The position numbers and the translations under genes are program-made. The notes under the pieces are model-generated. The model was given only the letters and a program-made list of their open reading frames with translations. It did no database searches and was not told where the DNA came from. 64,000 nucleotides of DNA from Planctomycetota bacterium (GTDB taxonomy: Bacteria > Planctomycetota > UBA1135 > UBA2386): NCBI GenBank assembly GCA_020849665.1, contig JADLFX010000004.1, forward strand, positions 1-64,000. Direction: 5' to 3'. Of the stretch, positions 8,621-17,284 are shown piece by piece. How positions within the stretch are numbered: position 1 is the first letter of the stretch; each line of letters begins with the position of its first letter.

Positions 8621-11419
8621 CTATTCTTCCCACTCGACCTCGAGGTAATCGATCCTATGTGTGGTGTTTGCGCGCAGCACCGATACCTCGATCGTCAGCA
8701 CGTTGCATCGTGCGAAGTCCGCCCGATCGAGTTCGAACGTCCATGCTCCCCCATCGAGGTGGACATCGCGCTCCACAAGGAAAGCAATTTCAGGAATATG
8801 AATGGCGACGGAGACCCGTCCACCGCGGGGCAGAGGCCAGCGCGCTGCCTTCTCCTGCCTCAGTCGGATTCTTGCTCGCGTGGCATCCGCTGGCACGAAC
8901 GATCGCAACAGCACGACCCGACCACTGGCTCTGGCAAGCTTCAGGTACCGGCGCTGCCCCTCCTGTTCCTCGCGTGTCAGTGGCGCGCATGTCAGCCATT
9001 CGGCACGGCTTGCAGCCTTGCCCTGGAGCGTAGGGGGCTGTGTAGTGAAATCGATCTTAGCCCGTGGCAACACGCTGACCTCGCCATCAACAACATCAGG
9101 GCTCTGCATGGAGTCGGCGACCATCCAGTGTTCTTGACGGTGAGGGTCCCATATGTTCTTCTCGTACGAGTAATAGACATGTGTCCCGGTGTAGTCGCAT
9201 ACGCGACCCAGGTGTAGCTTGCCATACCGGACTTCTGCTTCATCTGGCGTTATCGTGTCCAGGTTTGGCGACGCCTTTTCACCCGCTCTCGTCGAGAATG
9301 TGACCTCCGCAACCCTCAAAGCACTTCGCAACCCTTCGTCGAGTTCTGGCCATTGTTCGGACGTGGTATCGGTCCGGACTCGCTGCCATGCAATGTTGTG
9401 AACCGTCCTTAGGGCGCCGTAAAGCCTGTTGTACTTCATGTTGGCGCTTTCTCCAGGACGTTCCAGCTCATGCATCGCATCCCACATGACCCGTAACCAG
9501 CGCACCATTGCTTCCCGTTCCGGCATCGGTCCGCCTGCTCTTGAACGGTGATTCAGGATCTGCCATGCCCGCTCCGCGCAGTAGGAGGCCAACGTGGCTA
9601 CCTCTGCTGATCGTGGTGCATCTCCCAGAATGCCGTTCGGCCGAATCCGATCGACCAGAGTCTCGAACACCTCGAGATCCGGCATCCCACCGAGCGCAGA
9701 AATCGCGAAGCTCACCGCATCCTGGTCCTCGGCTAGAGGATCGGCGCCGCGGACGATGCGCAGGAGGTGATTTCGAATCTTCCCGGTGTACGCGTCGGGA
9801 CCAGGCTTCAGCAGGAGGTAGTCGGCCCAGGTTTCCAGGGCGCGCAAGCGCCGCCCCGCAGCTATGTCCGGCTGGAGTTCGCGCGTCAGGTAACGCAGCG
9901 CCAGATCCTCGTCTTCCGGGTGGGCAGGGTCGAAGAGGCGCTCGTGCAGGCGGTCGTGGGCCAGCTGTAGGGAGGTTGGATCGCCTGCGAGCAGCAGTCT
10001 GATGACTTCAGCGTAGGCGCCGGCGGGGCTCCAGTAGAGCATCGCCCGTGTCCGGTCGGCGTGAAGCCATGGAATCCACTCAGCTGTGGCATGGTTGTCG
10101 TACAGGGGCCGAAGGGCCAGAGCGGCAGCCAGGATTTCGCCATCGCGATCCAGTCGGGAACCTTGTGCGGCAGCCGTCATCAGTGCGCCTGCGGTGAGAC
10201 TGAACCATGCGAGGGTAACCCCCAGTACCAAGGCCGCGAGCCCGGCGGCAGATCCGAGTTTCACCGCTGTCACCGGGTTCCGCCGGGCCCACAGACGCCA
10301 ACGCCCCAGAGCGTGGGTTGGCAAAGCGCGGACCGGTGCGTTGCCTAGGTAGCGCTCCAACTCCGCGGCGAACGCCGCGCCGTCGGCATATCGGTTGTGC
10401 GAATGCTCCTGGACCGCCATCGCGACGATTGCCGCAAGACGTGCATCGACGGATGGGTTGCGCAAGCGCACGTCTGGCAGCCCGGCACTGGCCCGACCAC
10501 GGTCTCCTGGCGCCGTCGCGGTCAGCAGGTCATACAACACCACACCGAGGGAGAATACGTCGGCACGCGCATCGATGTCCCGGCCCAGCTGGCACTCTGG
10601 AGAAGCGTAAGCGGGCGTGCCAAGCACGGTTCCTGATCCTGTGAGGTCTGAAGGCCCTGTCGGCCGCAGCAGGCCGAAATCCACGAGCACCGGCTTCGCA
10701 TCGAGAAGCCCGCGGCTGGTCCCCTGTAAACCCTCCAGGATCACGTTCGCTGGCTTCACGTCACGGTGCACCAGGCCGCGCGCGTGAATGGCACCCAGCG
10801 CAGAGGCTAGATCGCGGATCAAGCGCACACACGCCTCGACGTGACGCAGCGAAGTAGTCAACTCTGCCCGATCTGTGGACAGTAGCCGGAGTGCTTCTTC
10901 CAGATTCCTTCCTTCGATAAGGCGCATCGCGAAGCAGAGCGCGCCGTCCACGTCGCCGAAACCGTAAACCTCCGCGATGTTGGGATGGTGGATCGCTGCA
11001 GCCAGTCTCGCCTCACGCCGGAAGCGTTCTACGAACCTCCTATCGTGTGCGACCAGGGATCTTGGCAGTACCTTCAACGCTACCTCGCGGTAGCCCAAAG
11101 AAGCCTGCCTCGCTCTGTACACGACTCCCATGGCCCCTTGGCCGATCACTCCGTCGATCTGGTAGTCAGCGAGTATCGTCCCTGCGATGACGGTCTCCCC
11201 CCGCCTATCTCCGTGCAGCGTCCGCATGGTCGCAACCTGCGCCTGGTACCGTTCGACTGCTCCCAGAACCGTTCGAATCTCGATTTCGCGGCCCGGGAAT
11301 CGCTGCACCAAGTCCTCGAACGATGGCGGAATCCCACGCTCTTCGAACTGAAGTGCGGCATGGAGGATGGCCGGGTCGATCGGACCACCGCTCACGTACG
11401 GGGCAGGAGTCTGTTCCAT
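8621..11419 (-). CDS. Membrane-anchored Ser/Thr protein kinase
   Basis: A 932-residue Hanks-type kinase from ATG at 11419 (GTG at 11431 is possible) to 8621. After about 80 residues, the kinase domain runs to about residue 365: P-loop IGQGAMGVVYRA, the ATP lysine in VALKVL (about K116), catalytic loop HRDVKPAN (D about 220), DFG at about 247-249, and ASPE in place of the usual APE. An NPVTAVKLGSAAGLAALVLG stretch near residue 390 begins a single membrane span. The remaining 500 residues are probably extracytoplasmic; they show no TPR pattern I can trust and end in a beta-rich region. It follows an ECF sigma gene by about 250 bases on the same strand, a common planctomycete pair in which the kinase probably controls the sigma factor by phosphorylation. 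GC is lower than around it. Confidence 0.88.
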   Translation of the reverse strand: MEQTPAPYVSGGPIDPAILHAALQFEERGIPPSFEDLVQRFPGREIEIRTVLGAVERYQAQVATMRTLHGDRRGETVIAGTILADYQIDGVIGQGAMGVVYRARQASLGYREVALKVLPRSLVAHDRRFVERFRREARLAAAIHHPNIAEVYGFGDVDGALCFAMRLIEGRNLEEALRLLSTDRAELTTSLRHVEACVRLIRDLASALGAIHARGLVHRDVKPANVILEGLQGTSRGLLDAKPVLVDFGLLRPTGPSDLTGSGTVLGTPAYASPECQLGRDIDARADVFSLGVVLYDLLTATAPGDRGRASAGLPDVRLRNPSVDARLAAIVAMAVQEHSHNRYADGAAFAAELERYLGNAPVRALPTHALGRWRLWARRNPVTAVKLGSAAGLAALVLGVTLAWFSLTAGALMTAAAQGSRLDRDGEILAAALALRPLYDNHATAEWIPWLHADRTRAMLYWSPAGAYAEVIRLLLAGDPTSLQLAHDRLHERLFDPAHPEDEDLALRYLTRELQPDIAAGRRLRALETWADYLLLKPGPDAYTGKIRNHLLRIVRGADPLAEDQDAVSFAISALGGMPDLEVFETLVDRIRPNGILGDAPRSAEVATLASYCAERAWQILNHRSRAGGPMPEREAMVRWLRVMWDAMHELERPGESANMKYNRLYGALRTVHNIAWQRVRTDTTSEQWPELDEGLRSALRVAEVTFSTRAGEKASPNLDTITPDEAEVRYGKLHLGRVCDYTGTHVYYSYEKNIWDPHRQEHWMVADSMQSPDVVDGEVSVLPRAKIDFTTQPPTLQGKAASRAEWLTCAPLTREEQEGQRRYLKLARASGRVVLLRSFVPADATRARIRLRQEKAARWPLPRGGRVSVAIHIPEIAFLVERDVHLDGGAWTFELDRADFARCNVLTIEVSVLRANTTHRIDYLEVEWEE

Positions 11420-11670
11420 GGTGGCAACCACTGATCAGCATCTTGCCTGGAAGATCGCGAAGCAGCCGAGCTCCGTTTGCAGCATCCGCGTCGGGTCGCG
11501 AGCGTACATCAGCTGCCCGCTGCCAGCAGGTAGCAGTGGTTCAGAACTTGGCATGCCGTCCGCCGCTTCCGGTGGTGGAACTTACTTCCGCCCCAGGGAC
11601 GCAGATCCTGCAACCAGCCCTTCTCGGGTCGCGGATCCGATGGAGCACGGGCGCACGACCCGGAGTTCGC

Positions 11671-12348
11671 CTAGCCTAGGTGAGCCACCAGCTTCGCTCG
11701 GCTACGAAGGAGAATCCCGCGCACAGCGGATCCGCTGCAGCGCATGGCCAAGCCTGCCTCCTCGGCGGAGTAGCCCTGCACCTCGACCAGATCCCATGCC
11801 TTGAACTCTCGGTCTGTCAGCTCCCGTTGGGCAAGCGCCATCAGCTCGCCGACCCGGGCGCCGCTGGTCGGGGTCTCGAGAACCGAATGCCCTGGACGGA
11901 CGCGAGCTGAACCGTCCATGTCGCTGGAGAAGATCCGCGGGGCGTCGACACCACCACGCTTGTCGGCACTCATGACCCGTGCCAGATCGATCATCGTGCG
12001 GTCAGCGATCTTCCCCAAGAAGGCAAGGAACGAACCGGGCCCCATTTCTGCGAAGCCCTTCTGCACGGCCGGCACGGCGCGAGCCCAGATCTCCTGTGCG
12101 ACATCCTCGACCTGCATGAGCTGACCCAAGAAGGGCCAGACGCGGCTGCGCCTGATCCGTGTCTTCAGGAGTGGCGTGAAACGGCCGTGGAGCGCCGAGA
12201 AGGCTGCACAATCACCTTCCATCCAGCGACGGAAGTAGACTGCTGTCTGCCATGCAGCGTGTGGGACGGGATCCCCCACTTTCGCCTGTCCTAGGGTGGC
12301 GGGCGGCCCCTGCTCAGACTCCTCACCGTGAGTGCATGAACCCTGCAT
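11671..12348 (-). CDS. ECF-type RNA polymerase sigma factor
   Basis: A 225-residue protein from ATG at 12348 (GAGG about 10 bases upstream) to TAG at 11671. Region 2 is visible as the segment around MQVEDVAQEIWARAVPAVQK, where polymerase core binding and -10 recognition occur. Region 4 is LTDREFKAWDLVEVQGYSAE with the following SGSAVRGILLRSRAKL recognition helix. The N-terminal 30 residues are extra. The length and the adjacent kinase fit the kinase-linked ECF groups of Planctomycetota. Probable targets are the kinase gene and the Kelch gene downstream on the same strand, but I see no repeated promoter motif to prove it. Confidence 0.83.
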   Translation of the reverse strand: MQGSCTHGEESEQGPPATLGQAKVGDPVPHAAWQTAVYFRRWMEGDCAAFSALHGRFTPLLKTRIRRSRVWPFLGQLMQVEDVAQEIWARAVPAVQKGFAEMGPGSFLAFLGKIADRTMIDLARVMSADKRGGVDAPRIFSSDMDGSARVRPGHSVLETPTSGARVGELMALAQRELTDREFKAWDLVEVQGYSAEEAGLAMRCSGSAVRGILLRSRAKLVAHLG

Positions 12349-12958
12349 GGGACGAACCTCTGGATCTGGCGGTTGCGTGAAGAGTTGGAAGCATAAGGGC
12401 ACATGTTCAAGGCACAACCCCGCGACCGTCCAGCGAGCCATGCGACCGTAGGACGCGTTCACCTGCTGGGCGGAGCCGGTGAGTCGGACGGCCTCTAGCG
12501 TCTGGGACAGCGTGCGCGTTCACTGGGCGATCAAGCGTCCATCCTCCCGGAGATCAGTTGTCTACCGAAGGTGCAGCTGGCTCGGAGCACTGTTACCAGA
12601 TCAGGACAGTCCCAGAGGTTCCCACTCCATCGGTCAGGGTCGAGCTCGACGAATCAACACCACATTTCTAGATGGAGCGGTGCGCACTCTCTCGACATCC
12701 GCCCGCGATCCAAGACCGTGGGATGCCGCATCATGGGACGCAACTGGCGACGCCCGGTGGCTGTCGAGCGGTGAGGTCTCATGCGTGCTCAGGCGCCCGT
12801 TCAGCCGCGATGCATGTCCGCCCGCGCGATCGACTTCACTGCAGGGCGAGGAAAGGGTGCCGCGCGCTCCACTCCCATGCCTCGTCCCGGACCCGCTCTC
12901 GTCCGGAACGGGAGAGGGAGACCTTCGACCCGCCGGAGTGCCTGTCCCCGTACGTGCC
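12349..12958. other. Intergenic region, no gene recognised
   Basis: About 610 bases between the sigma factor and the SnoaL-like gene. GC rises from the lower level of the sigma/kinase block to the high level of the genome near 12.75 kb, so this may be the edge of an acquired segment. Open frames in it overlap on both strands without ribosome sites or family features. I see no repeats or tRNA that would mark an insertion site. Confidence 0.4.
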
Positions 12959-13348
12959 CTACCCCATCGCCGCCTGCACCAGAACCGTGTCGGTGTGCTG
13001 CTGGAAGCTCGCGACCGTTCCGCCCCGGAACTTCCAGACGTGCACGAACGGCGCCGTGAAGCTCCTGCCCGTGGCGCGGAAGGTGCCGCTGTACTCGCCC
13101 AACGCGACCACCGTGTCGGCCTCGGCCACGAACTCGTGGGGCACCGCGGTGAAGCTCCGCCACTCGGCACCGAGCCGGGCAAACACGTTCTGCAGCACCG
13201 CCTCTGGCCCGATGAAGGTGCCGCCGTAGGGGAACCCTGCCGCTTCGGTCCAGCGCACGTCGGGGGCGAGGGCGCCGAGAACCGCGGCGACGTCGCCGCG
13301 GGCGAACGCCGCGTAGAGGCTGCGGATGGTGTCGCTGGGTCGGTGCAT
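12959..13348 (-). CDS. NTF2-like (SnoaL family) protein
   Basis: A 129-residue protein from ATG at 13348 (MHRPSDTIRSLYAAFARGDV) with GGAG just upstream; the frame runs further upstream, but without family similarity. It shows the NTF2/SnoaL cone fold pattern: an N-terminal helix with LYAAFARGDVAAVLGALAPD, then WTEAAGFPYGGTFIGPEAV, a central sheet and the final strand pair FVHVWKFRGGTVASFQQHTD. The family covers small ketosteroid isomerase-like enzymes and ligand-binding proteins; the last motif is typical of the ketosteroid-isomerase-related group. No substrate can be named. It is divergent from another SnoaL-like gene starting at 13516. Confidence 0.8.
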   Translation of the reverse strand: MHRPSDTIRSLYAAFARGDVAAVLGALAPDVRWTEAAGFPYGGTFIGPEAVLQNVFARLGAEWRSFTAVPHEFVAEADTVVALGEYSGTFRATGRSFTAPFVHVWKFRGGTVASFQQHTDTVLVQAAMG

Positions 13349-13515
13349 GCTCCGATTCCTGGCTCGGGAGGTCGCGGCAAGCGTAGCCGCCGCGCACGCC
13401 TCACCCAGCGTGGCGCGGCACGTACTGCACGGCACGGACGGCGCGGCACGGACGGCGCAGCGTTGACGGGGTTGCCCAGGCCCGCGAGCATCGCCTCCCT
13501 GCCGGCAGGCCGCAC

Positions 13516-13950
13516 ATGGACGTCGAGGCCAACAAGGCGCTGGTGCGCCGCTACTACGAGACCGTGGTGAACACGGGCGAAGTCGCCGCGATCGGCGACT
13601 TCCTCGCCCCGCACTATGCGGAGGTGCACGACAACCGCACCCACGCCATCGGCATCGCGGGGGCGATCGAGCACGTGCGCGGCGTACGCCGCACCTACCC
13701 CGACCTGCACCTCACCGTCGAGCAGCAGATCGCCGAGGGCGAATGGGTGGCGACGCGCGTCACGATGCGGGGCACGCACGCCGGCGAGTGGCTGGGCATC
13801 GCGCCCACAGGCAGGCGGATCGAGGCGACCGCGGTGAACCTCGACCGCGTGGTCGGGGGCCGGATCGCGGAACACGGCGGCGCCGCAAACCTGCTGGGGC
13901 CGCTGCTCGCGATCGGCGCGGTGCGGGTCGTGGGGTCCGCCGATCCCTGA
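13516..13950 (+). CDS. SnoaL-like ester cyclase family protein
   Basis: A 144-residue cytoplasmic protein from ATG at 13516 to TGA at 13950. It has the ester cyclase/SnoaL-like polyketide cyclase pattern: KALVRRYYETVVNTG at the start, FLAPHYAEVHDN, a VRRTYPDLHLTVE strand, and then TMRGTHAGEWLGIAPTGR with the closing RIAEHGG. In the family these motifs line a small hydrophobic pocket used for aldol-type cyclisation or hydrolysis, though most members have unknown substrates. It is head to head with the NTF2-like gene (168-base spacer, probably with both promoters). Confidence 0.82.
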   Translation: MDVEANKALVRRYYETVVNTGEVAAIGDFLAPHYAEVHDNRTHAIGIAGAIEHVRGVRRTYPDLHLTVEQQIAEGEWVATRVTMRGTHAGEWLGIAPTGRRIEATAVNLDRVVGGRIAEHGGAANLLGPLLAIGAVRVVGSADP

Positions 13951-14105
13951 GCGGGCTCCTGCCGCCTGGACCGCCGCGCGCCGCGCCCCGCCACCTCCGC
14001 ACCGCCGGTCCTTGCGGCGGCGGCCACCTTCCCTGGCCACGGCAGCGGCGGGGAGCTGCGGGGGGGATCCTCGCCGGCACGCGCCGCGTCGCGGCGGCGA
14101 GCCGC

Positions 14106-14846
14106 TCAGAGTCCCAGGAACAGGATCGCCAGCCCCGACGCGGCGATCACCCCGCCGGCGAGACTGTGGCTCCACGGCTCCAGTCTGCCGAACGAGAGGC
14201 GGCGGGTGCCCGCCACGGCAAGGCCGACCACGGCCAGCATGGTGGCGACGGTGGTGGCGCTGAACACGAGGCCGGTGGCGAGCGCCAGGCCCCAGCGGCC
14301 CTCGCTGGCGGGCAGGACGAAGAGCGGGATCAGCGCCTCGCAGGGGCCGAGGACGAACACCAGGAAGAGCGCCCAGAACGTGGTGTCCCGTGGCACGCGC
14401 ACGACGGGGGCACGGACCAGGGTCGCTGGGTGGGCGATGTGGCGGTGCTCGTGGCCGTGGCTGGCGCCCGCATGCAGGTGCACGTGGCCGCCGTGCGCGT
14501 GCACCTCGAGGCCCCTCGCGTGCCGGCGCGCAGTACGCACGCCCCAGAGGGCGTAGGCCACGCCGATGGCCACGAAGGTCCAGGCGGCCGCGTCGCCGCG
14601 GCGCTCCTCCAGCCCCTCGATGTGGCCGATGCCCAGCCCGATGGCGATGCCGATCCCGCCGAGGAGCAGCGACGACGCCACGTGCCCGAGGCCGCACAGT
14701 CCGGTGACCACGAGGGCGCGCCGCACGGTCCAGCCGCGCGCCCGACCGAGGGTCACGAAGGGCAGGTAGTGATCCGGCCCCAGCACCGTGTGCAGGAAGC
14801 CGAGTCCGACCGCGGTCACGAGCAGGTGGAAGGCGAAGGCATCCAT
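14106..14846 (-). CDS. Nickel/cobalt-type permease (UreH/NicO-like) of the hydrogenase operon
   Basis: A 246-residue membrane protein from ATG at 14846 (MDAFAFHLLVTAVGLGFLHT). Six hydrophobic segments are visible. Segment 1-2 carries HTVLGPDHYLPF, matching the H-x4-DH signature by which NiCoT and UreH/NicO-like permeases bind nickel. The loop in the middle (about residues 115-140) is very rich in His (VHAHGGHVHLHAG, SHGHEHRH), a likely Ni reservoir. It is the last gene of the hydrogenase operon, 76 bases after hypE, which supports nickel supply for the [NiFe] centre. A sulphite-exporter-like or RcnA-like exporter is less likely here. Confidence 0.8.
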   Translation of the reverse strand: MDAFAFHLLVTAVGLGFLHTVLGPDHYLPFVTLGRARGWTVRRALVVTGLCGLGHVASSLLLGGIGIAIGLGIGHIEGLEERRGDAAAWTFVAIGVAYALWGVRTARRHARGLEVHAHGGHVHLHAGASHGHEHRHIAHPATLVRAPVVRVPRDTTFWALFLVFVLGPCEALIPLFVLPASEGRWGLALATGLVFSATTVATMLAVVGLAVAGTRRLSFGRLEPWSHSLAGGVIAASGLAILFLGL

Positions 14847-14922
14847 GGGTGTGGAGAGTGCGGGCGGGCACGATGCGGGCGGCGCGCCGCGCAGTCCAGG
14901 GGCGGGAGCGCGCCGCGCATGG

Positions 14923-15942
14923 TCAGCAGATCCTCGGCAGCTCGGCGCCGGAGAGCAGGTCGAGGGGACGCACGCCACCCACCGCGGTGCGCAGGACCAC
15001 GGGCAGGGCGCCCTGCGTGCGGACGGCCACCGTGCCGATCACGGCCGCCTCCGCACCCTGGGGGTGGGCGCGCAGCGCCCGCAGGAGGCGGTCCTGGTCC
15101 GCGGGCGCCACCCAGAAGAGGCAGCGGCCCTCGCTCGCCAGGTAGAGCGGATCGAGCCCGAGCAGCTCGGACACCGCGCGCGTCTCCTCGCGCAGCGGCA
15201 GGCCCGCCTCGTCGAGCACGATCCGCAGGCCGCTGCGCTCCGCCACTTCGTGGCACACGGTCGCCGTGCCCCCGCGCGTGGGATCGTGCATCGTGCGGAG
15301 CGCGGCCCCGCTCTCCCACGCCGCCTCGAGCAGGCCAGCCAGGGGCGCGCAATCCGACCGCAGGCCGCCGCCCGCCATGCCGTGGCGCAGGGCCATGATC
15401 GTCGCGCCGTGGTCGCCCAGGGTGCCGCTCGCCACGATCACGTCGCCGGCCCGCACGCGGTCGTCCCCCACCTCGCGCCCGGCGGGCACCACCCCCAGGC
15501 CGCTGGTGACGGCGAACACGCGGTCGCCCTTGCCGCGCGGCACGACCTTGGTGTCGCCGGCCACCAGCGTGACGCCGGCCTCGCGTGCCGCGCGCGCGGC
15601 GCCGCGCACCACCTCGTCGAGGAGGTCGCGCTCGAGTCCCTCCTCCAGGATGACCGCCCAGGTCAGCCAGAGCGGCCGGGCGCCGGAGACCGCGAGGTCG
15701 TTCACCGTGCCGCACACCGAGAGGTAGCCGAGGTCGCCCCCGGGGAACAACGGCGGATCCACCACGAAGCCGTCGGTGGTGAGGGCCGGCCGCCCGGGCG
15801 GCAGGGCCGTCAGCAGCGCCGCGTCCGAGAGCGGGCGCAGGTGCGGGTTGTCGAAGGCGGGCAGGAACGTGCCGCGCACCAGCTCGTGGGTGAGCCGGCC
15901 GCCGGAACCGTGGCCGAGGAGGATGGCGCCCGCGGGGCTCAT
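14923..15942 (-). CDS. hypE: HypE, carbamoyl dehydratase of the [NiFe]-hydrogenase cofactor pathway
   Basis: A 339-residue protein from ATG at 15942; its start overlaps the hypD stop (ATGA). HypE takes the carbamoyl group from HypF on its C-terminal cysteine and dehydrates it to thiocyanate, the source of the two cyanide ligands of the active-site iron. The essential C-terminus is present as ELPRIC, ending in the acceptor Cys339. The PurM/AIR-synthase-like fold is shown by LGHGSGGRLTHELV at the start, SDAALLTALP, LTTDGFVVDP, GTVNDLAVSGARPLWLT and HDPTRGGTATVCHEVAE. The length matches the family. It sits between hypD and the nickel permease. Confidence 0.97.
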   Translation of the reverse strand: MSPAGAILLGHGSGGRLTHELVRGTFLPAFDNPHLRPLSDAALLTALPPGRPALTTDGFVVDPPLFPGGDLGYLSVCGTVNDLAVSGARPLWLTWAVILEEGLERDLLDEVVRGAARAAREAGVTLVAGDTKVVPRGKGDRVFAVTSGLGVVPAGREVGDDRVRAGDVIVASGTLGDHGATIMALRHGMAGGGLRSDCAPLAGLLEAAWESGAALRTMHDPTRGGTATVCHEVAERSGLRIVLDEAGLPLREETRAVSELLGLDPLYLASEGRCLFWVAPADQDRLLRALRAHPQGAEAAVIGTVAVRTQGALPVVLRTAVGGVRPLDLLSGAELPRIC

Positions 15943-17054
15943 GCTCCGACGCCTCCCGCCACCCGCTCGAAGCGGTACCACGCCGCGCAGGTGCCCTCGG
16001 ACGAGACCATGCACGCGCCGACCGGCGCCTCGGGCGTGCAGCCCTTGGCGAAGAGCGGGCACTCGGGCGGCGCGATCGCGCCCGTCAGCACCTCGCCGCA
16101 GCGGCACGAGCGCGGCTCGCGCGACTCGCCGGCGTCCACGGCGATGCGCCACGCGTCGCGGGCCGCGTGCTCGGGACGCAGCGCCAGTCCCGAGGCCGGG
16201 ATCTCGCCCAGGCCGCGCCAGCGCGTGTCGGCCGGCACGAACCAGCGGCGGATCAGGTCCTGCGCCGCGCGGTTGCCCTGCGGGGTCACCACGCGCCGGT
16301 AGACGTTGCGCACCGCCGGCCGGCCGGCACGCACCATGTCGAGCAGTTCCGCGAGAGCCAGCTGGATGTCCACCGGGCCGAAGCCAACCACCACGCCGGG
16401 GGTCGCGAACTCGTCCACCAGGAAGCGGAACGCGTCGCTGCCGAGGATCACCGAGACGTGGCCGGGCAGGAGGAACCCGTCCACCCGCACGCCGGTGGCG
16501 GCGAGCAGCGCGCGCAGGGGCGGCTCGATCACCTTGGCCCCGGAGAGCACGAGGAAGTTGGCGAGGCCCGCGCCCGCGGCCTCCTCCAGGGCCGACGCCA
16601 CCGTGGGCGCCGTGGTCTCGAAGCCCACGCCGAGGAACACCACGCGGCGCCCGGGTTCGGCCCGCGCGATCGCCAGCGCGTCGCGCGGCGCATACACGAC
16701 GCGCACGTCGGCTCCCGCCGCCTTGGCCTGCTCCAGCGTGCGGCGCCGGCTGGCCGGCACCCGCACCAGGTCGCCGAAGGTCGCCAGGATCACGTCCGGG
16801 AGCCGGGCCAGCGCCAGGGCCCGGTCCAGGTAGTCGACCGGCGTCACGCACACCGGGCAGCCGGGACCCGAGACCAGTCGCACGTTCGCCGGCAGCATCC
16901 GGCGCAGCCCCGCGCGCGCGATCGCCTGGGTGTGCGTACCGCACACCTCCATGAACGTGACCGGCCGCGGCAGCAGCGCGGCGAGCTGGTGGATGCGGCG
17001 CGCCAGCGCGCGGACGCGGTCCGGATCGCCCCAGGGTCCGGCATAGGTGCTCAT
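15939..17054 (-). CDS. hypD: HypD, [NiFe]-hydrogenase Fe(CN)2CO assembly scaffold
   Basis: A 371-residue protein from ATG at 17054; it overlaps hypC upstream and hypE downstream by 4 bases. HypD carries a [4Fe-4S] cluster and with HypC builds the iron-cyanide-carbonyl unit. All the family motifs are seen: FMEVCGTHTQAI with the redox Cys, SGPGCPVCVTP, the GFETTAPT loop, LPGHVSVILG, GFGPVDIQLAL, and the C-terminal cysteine set around CRCGEVL, CPLFAKGCTP and CMVSSEGTC. The length matches other HypD proteins. Confidence 0.97.
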   Translation of the reverse strand: MSTYAGPWGDPDRVRALARRIHQLAALLPRPVTFMEVCGTHTQAIARAGLRRMLPANVRLVSGPGCPVCVTPVDYLDRALALARLPDVILATFGDLVRVPASRRRTLEQAKAAGADVRVVYAPRDALAIARAEPGRRVVFLGVGFETTAPTVASALEEAAGAGLANFLVLSGAKVIEPPLRALLAATGVRVDGFLLPGHVSVILGSDAFRFLVDEFATPGVVVGFGPVDIQLALAELLDMVRAGRPAVRNVYRRVVTPQGNRAAQDLIRRWFVPADTRWRGLGEIPASGLALRPEHAARDAWRIAVDAGESREPRSCRCGEVLTGAIAPPECPLFAKGCTPEAPVGACMVSSEGTCAAWYRFERVAGGVGA

Positions 17055-17281
17055 GACAGCGCGTCCTCGCGCGCGATCGCCTCGTCGAGCAGCGCCAGCG
17101 TGCGCGCCGCCTCCTCCTCGTCGACCCGCGCGATCGCGCTGCCGGCGTGCACCAGCAGATACGCGCCGACTTCGGCGTCGGGGCAGAGGCGCAGGTCCAC
17201 GCGGCGGGTGACCCCGCGCACCTCGGCGACGCCCTCCACGCCGCGCACTTCGACCAGACGCATCGGGATCGCAAGACACAT
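17051..17281 (-). CDS. hypC: HypC/HupF family hydrogenase chaperone
   Basis: A 76-residue protein from ATG at 17281. The N-terminal MCLAIPMRLVEV has the family's critical Cys2, which after Met removal binds the iron unit and contacts the large subunit precursor. A small beta-barrel follows (GVTRRVDLRLCP, VGAYLLVHAGSAIARVDEEE), and an acidic helix ends the protein. It shares 4 bases with hypD, its partner in the complex, and starts 3 bases after the hypF stop. Only one HypC-type chaperone is present in the operon. Confidence 0.96.
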   Translation of the reverse strand: MCLAIPMRLVEVRGVEGVAEVRGVTRRVDLRLCPDAEVGAYLLVHAGSAIARVDEEEAARTLALLDEAIAREDALS

Positions 17282-17284
17282 GGC

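Noticed and set aside
12463-12958. Possible small genes between the sigma factor and the SnoaL gene
   Set aside because: No ribosome sites, no conserved motifs and frames conflict on both strands.
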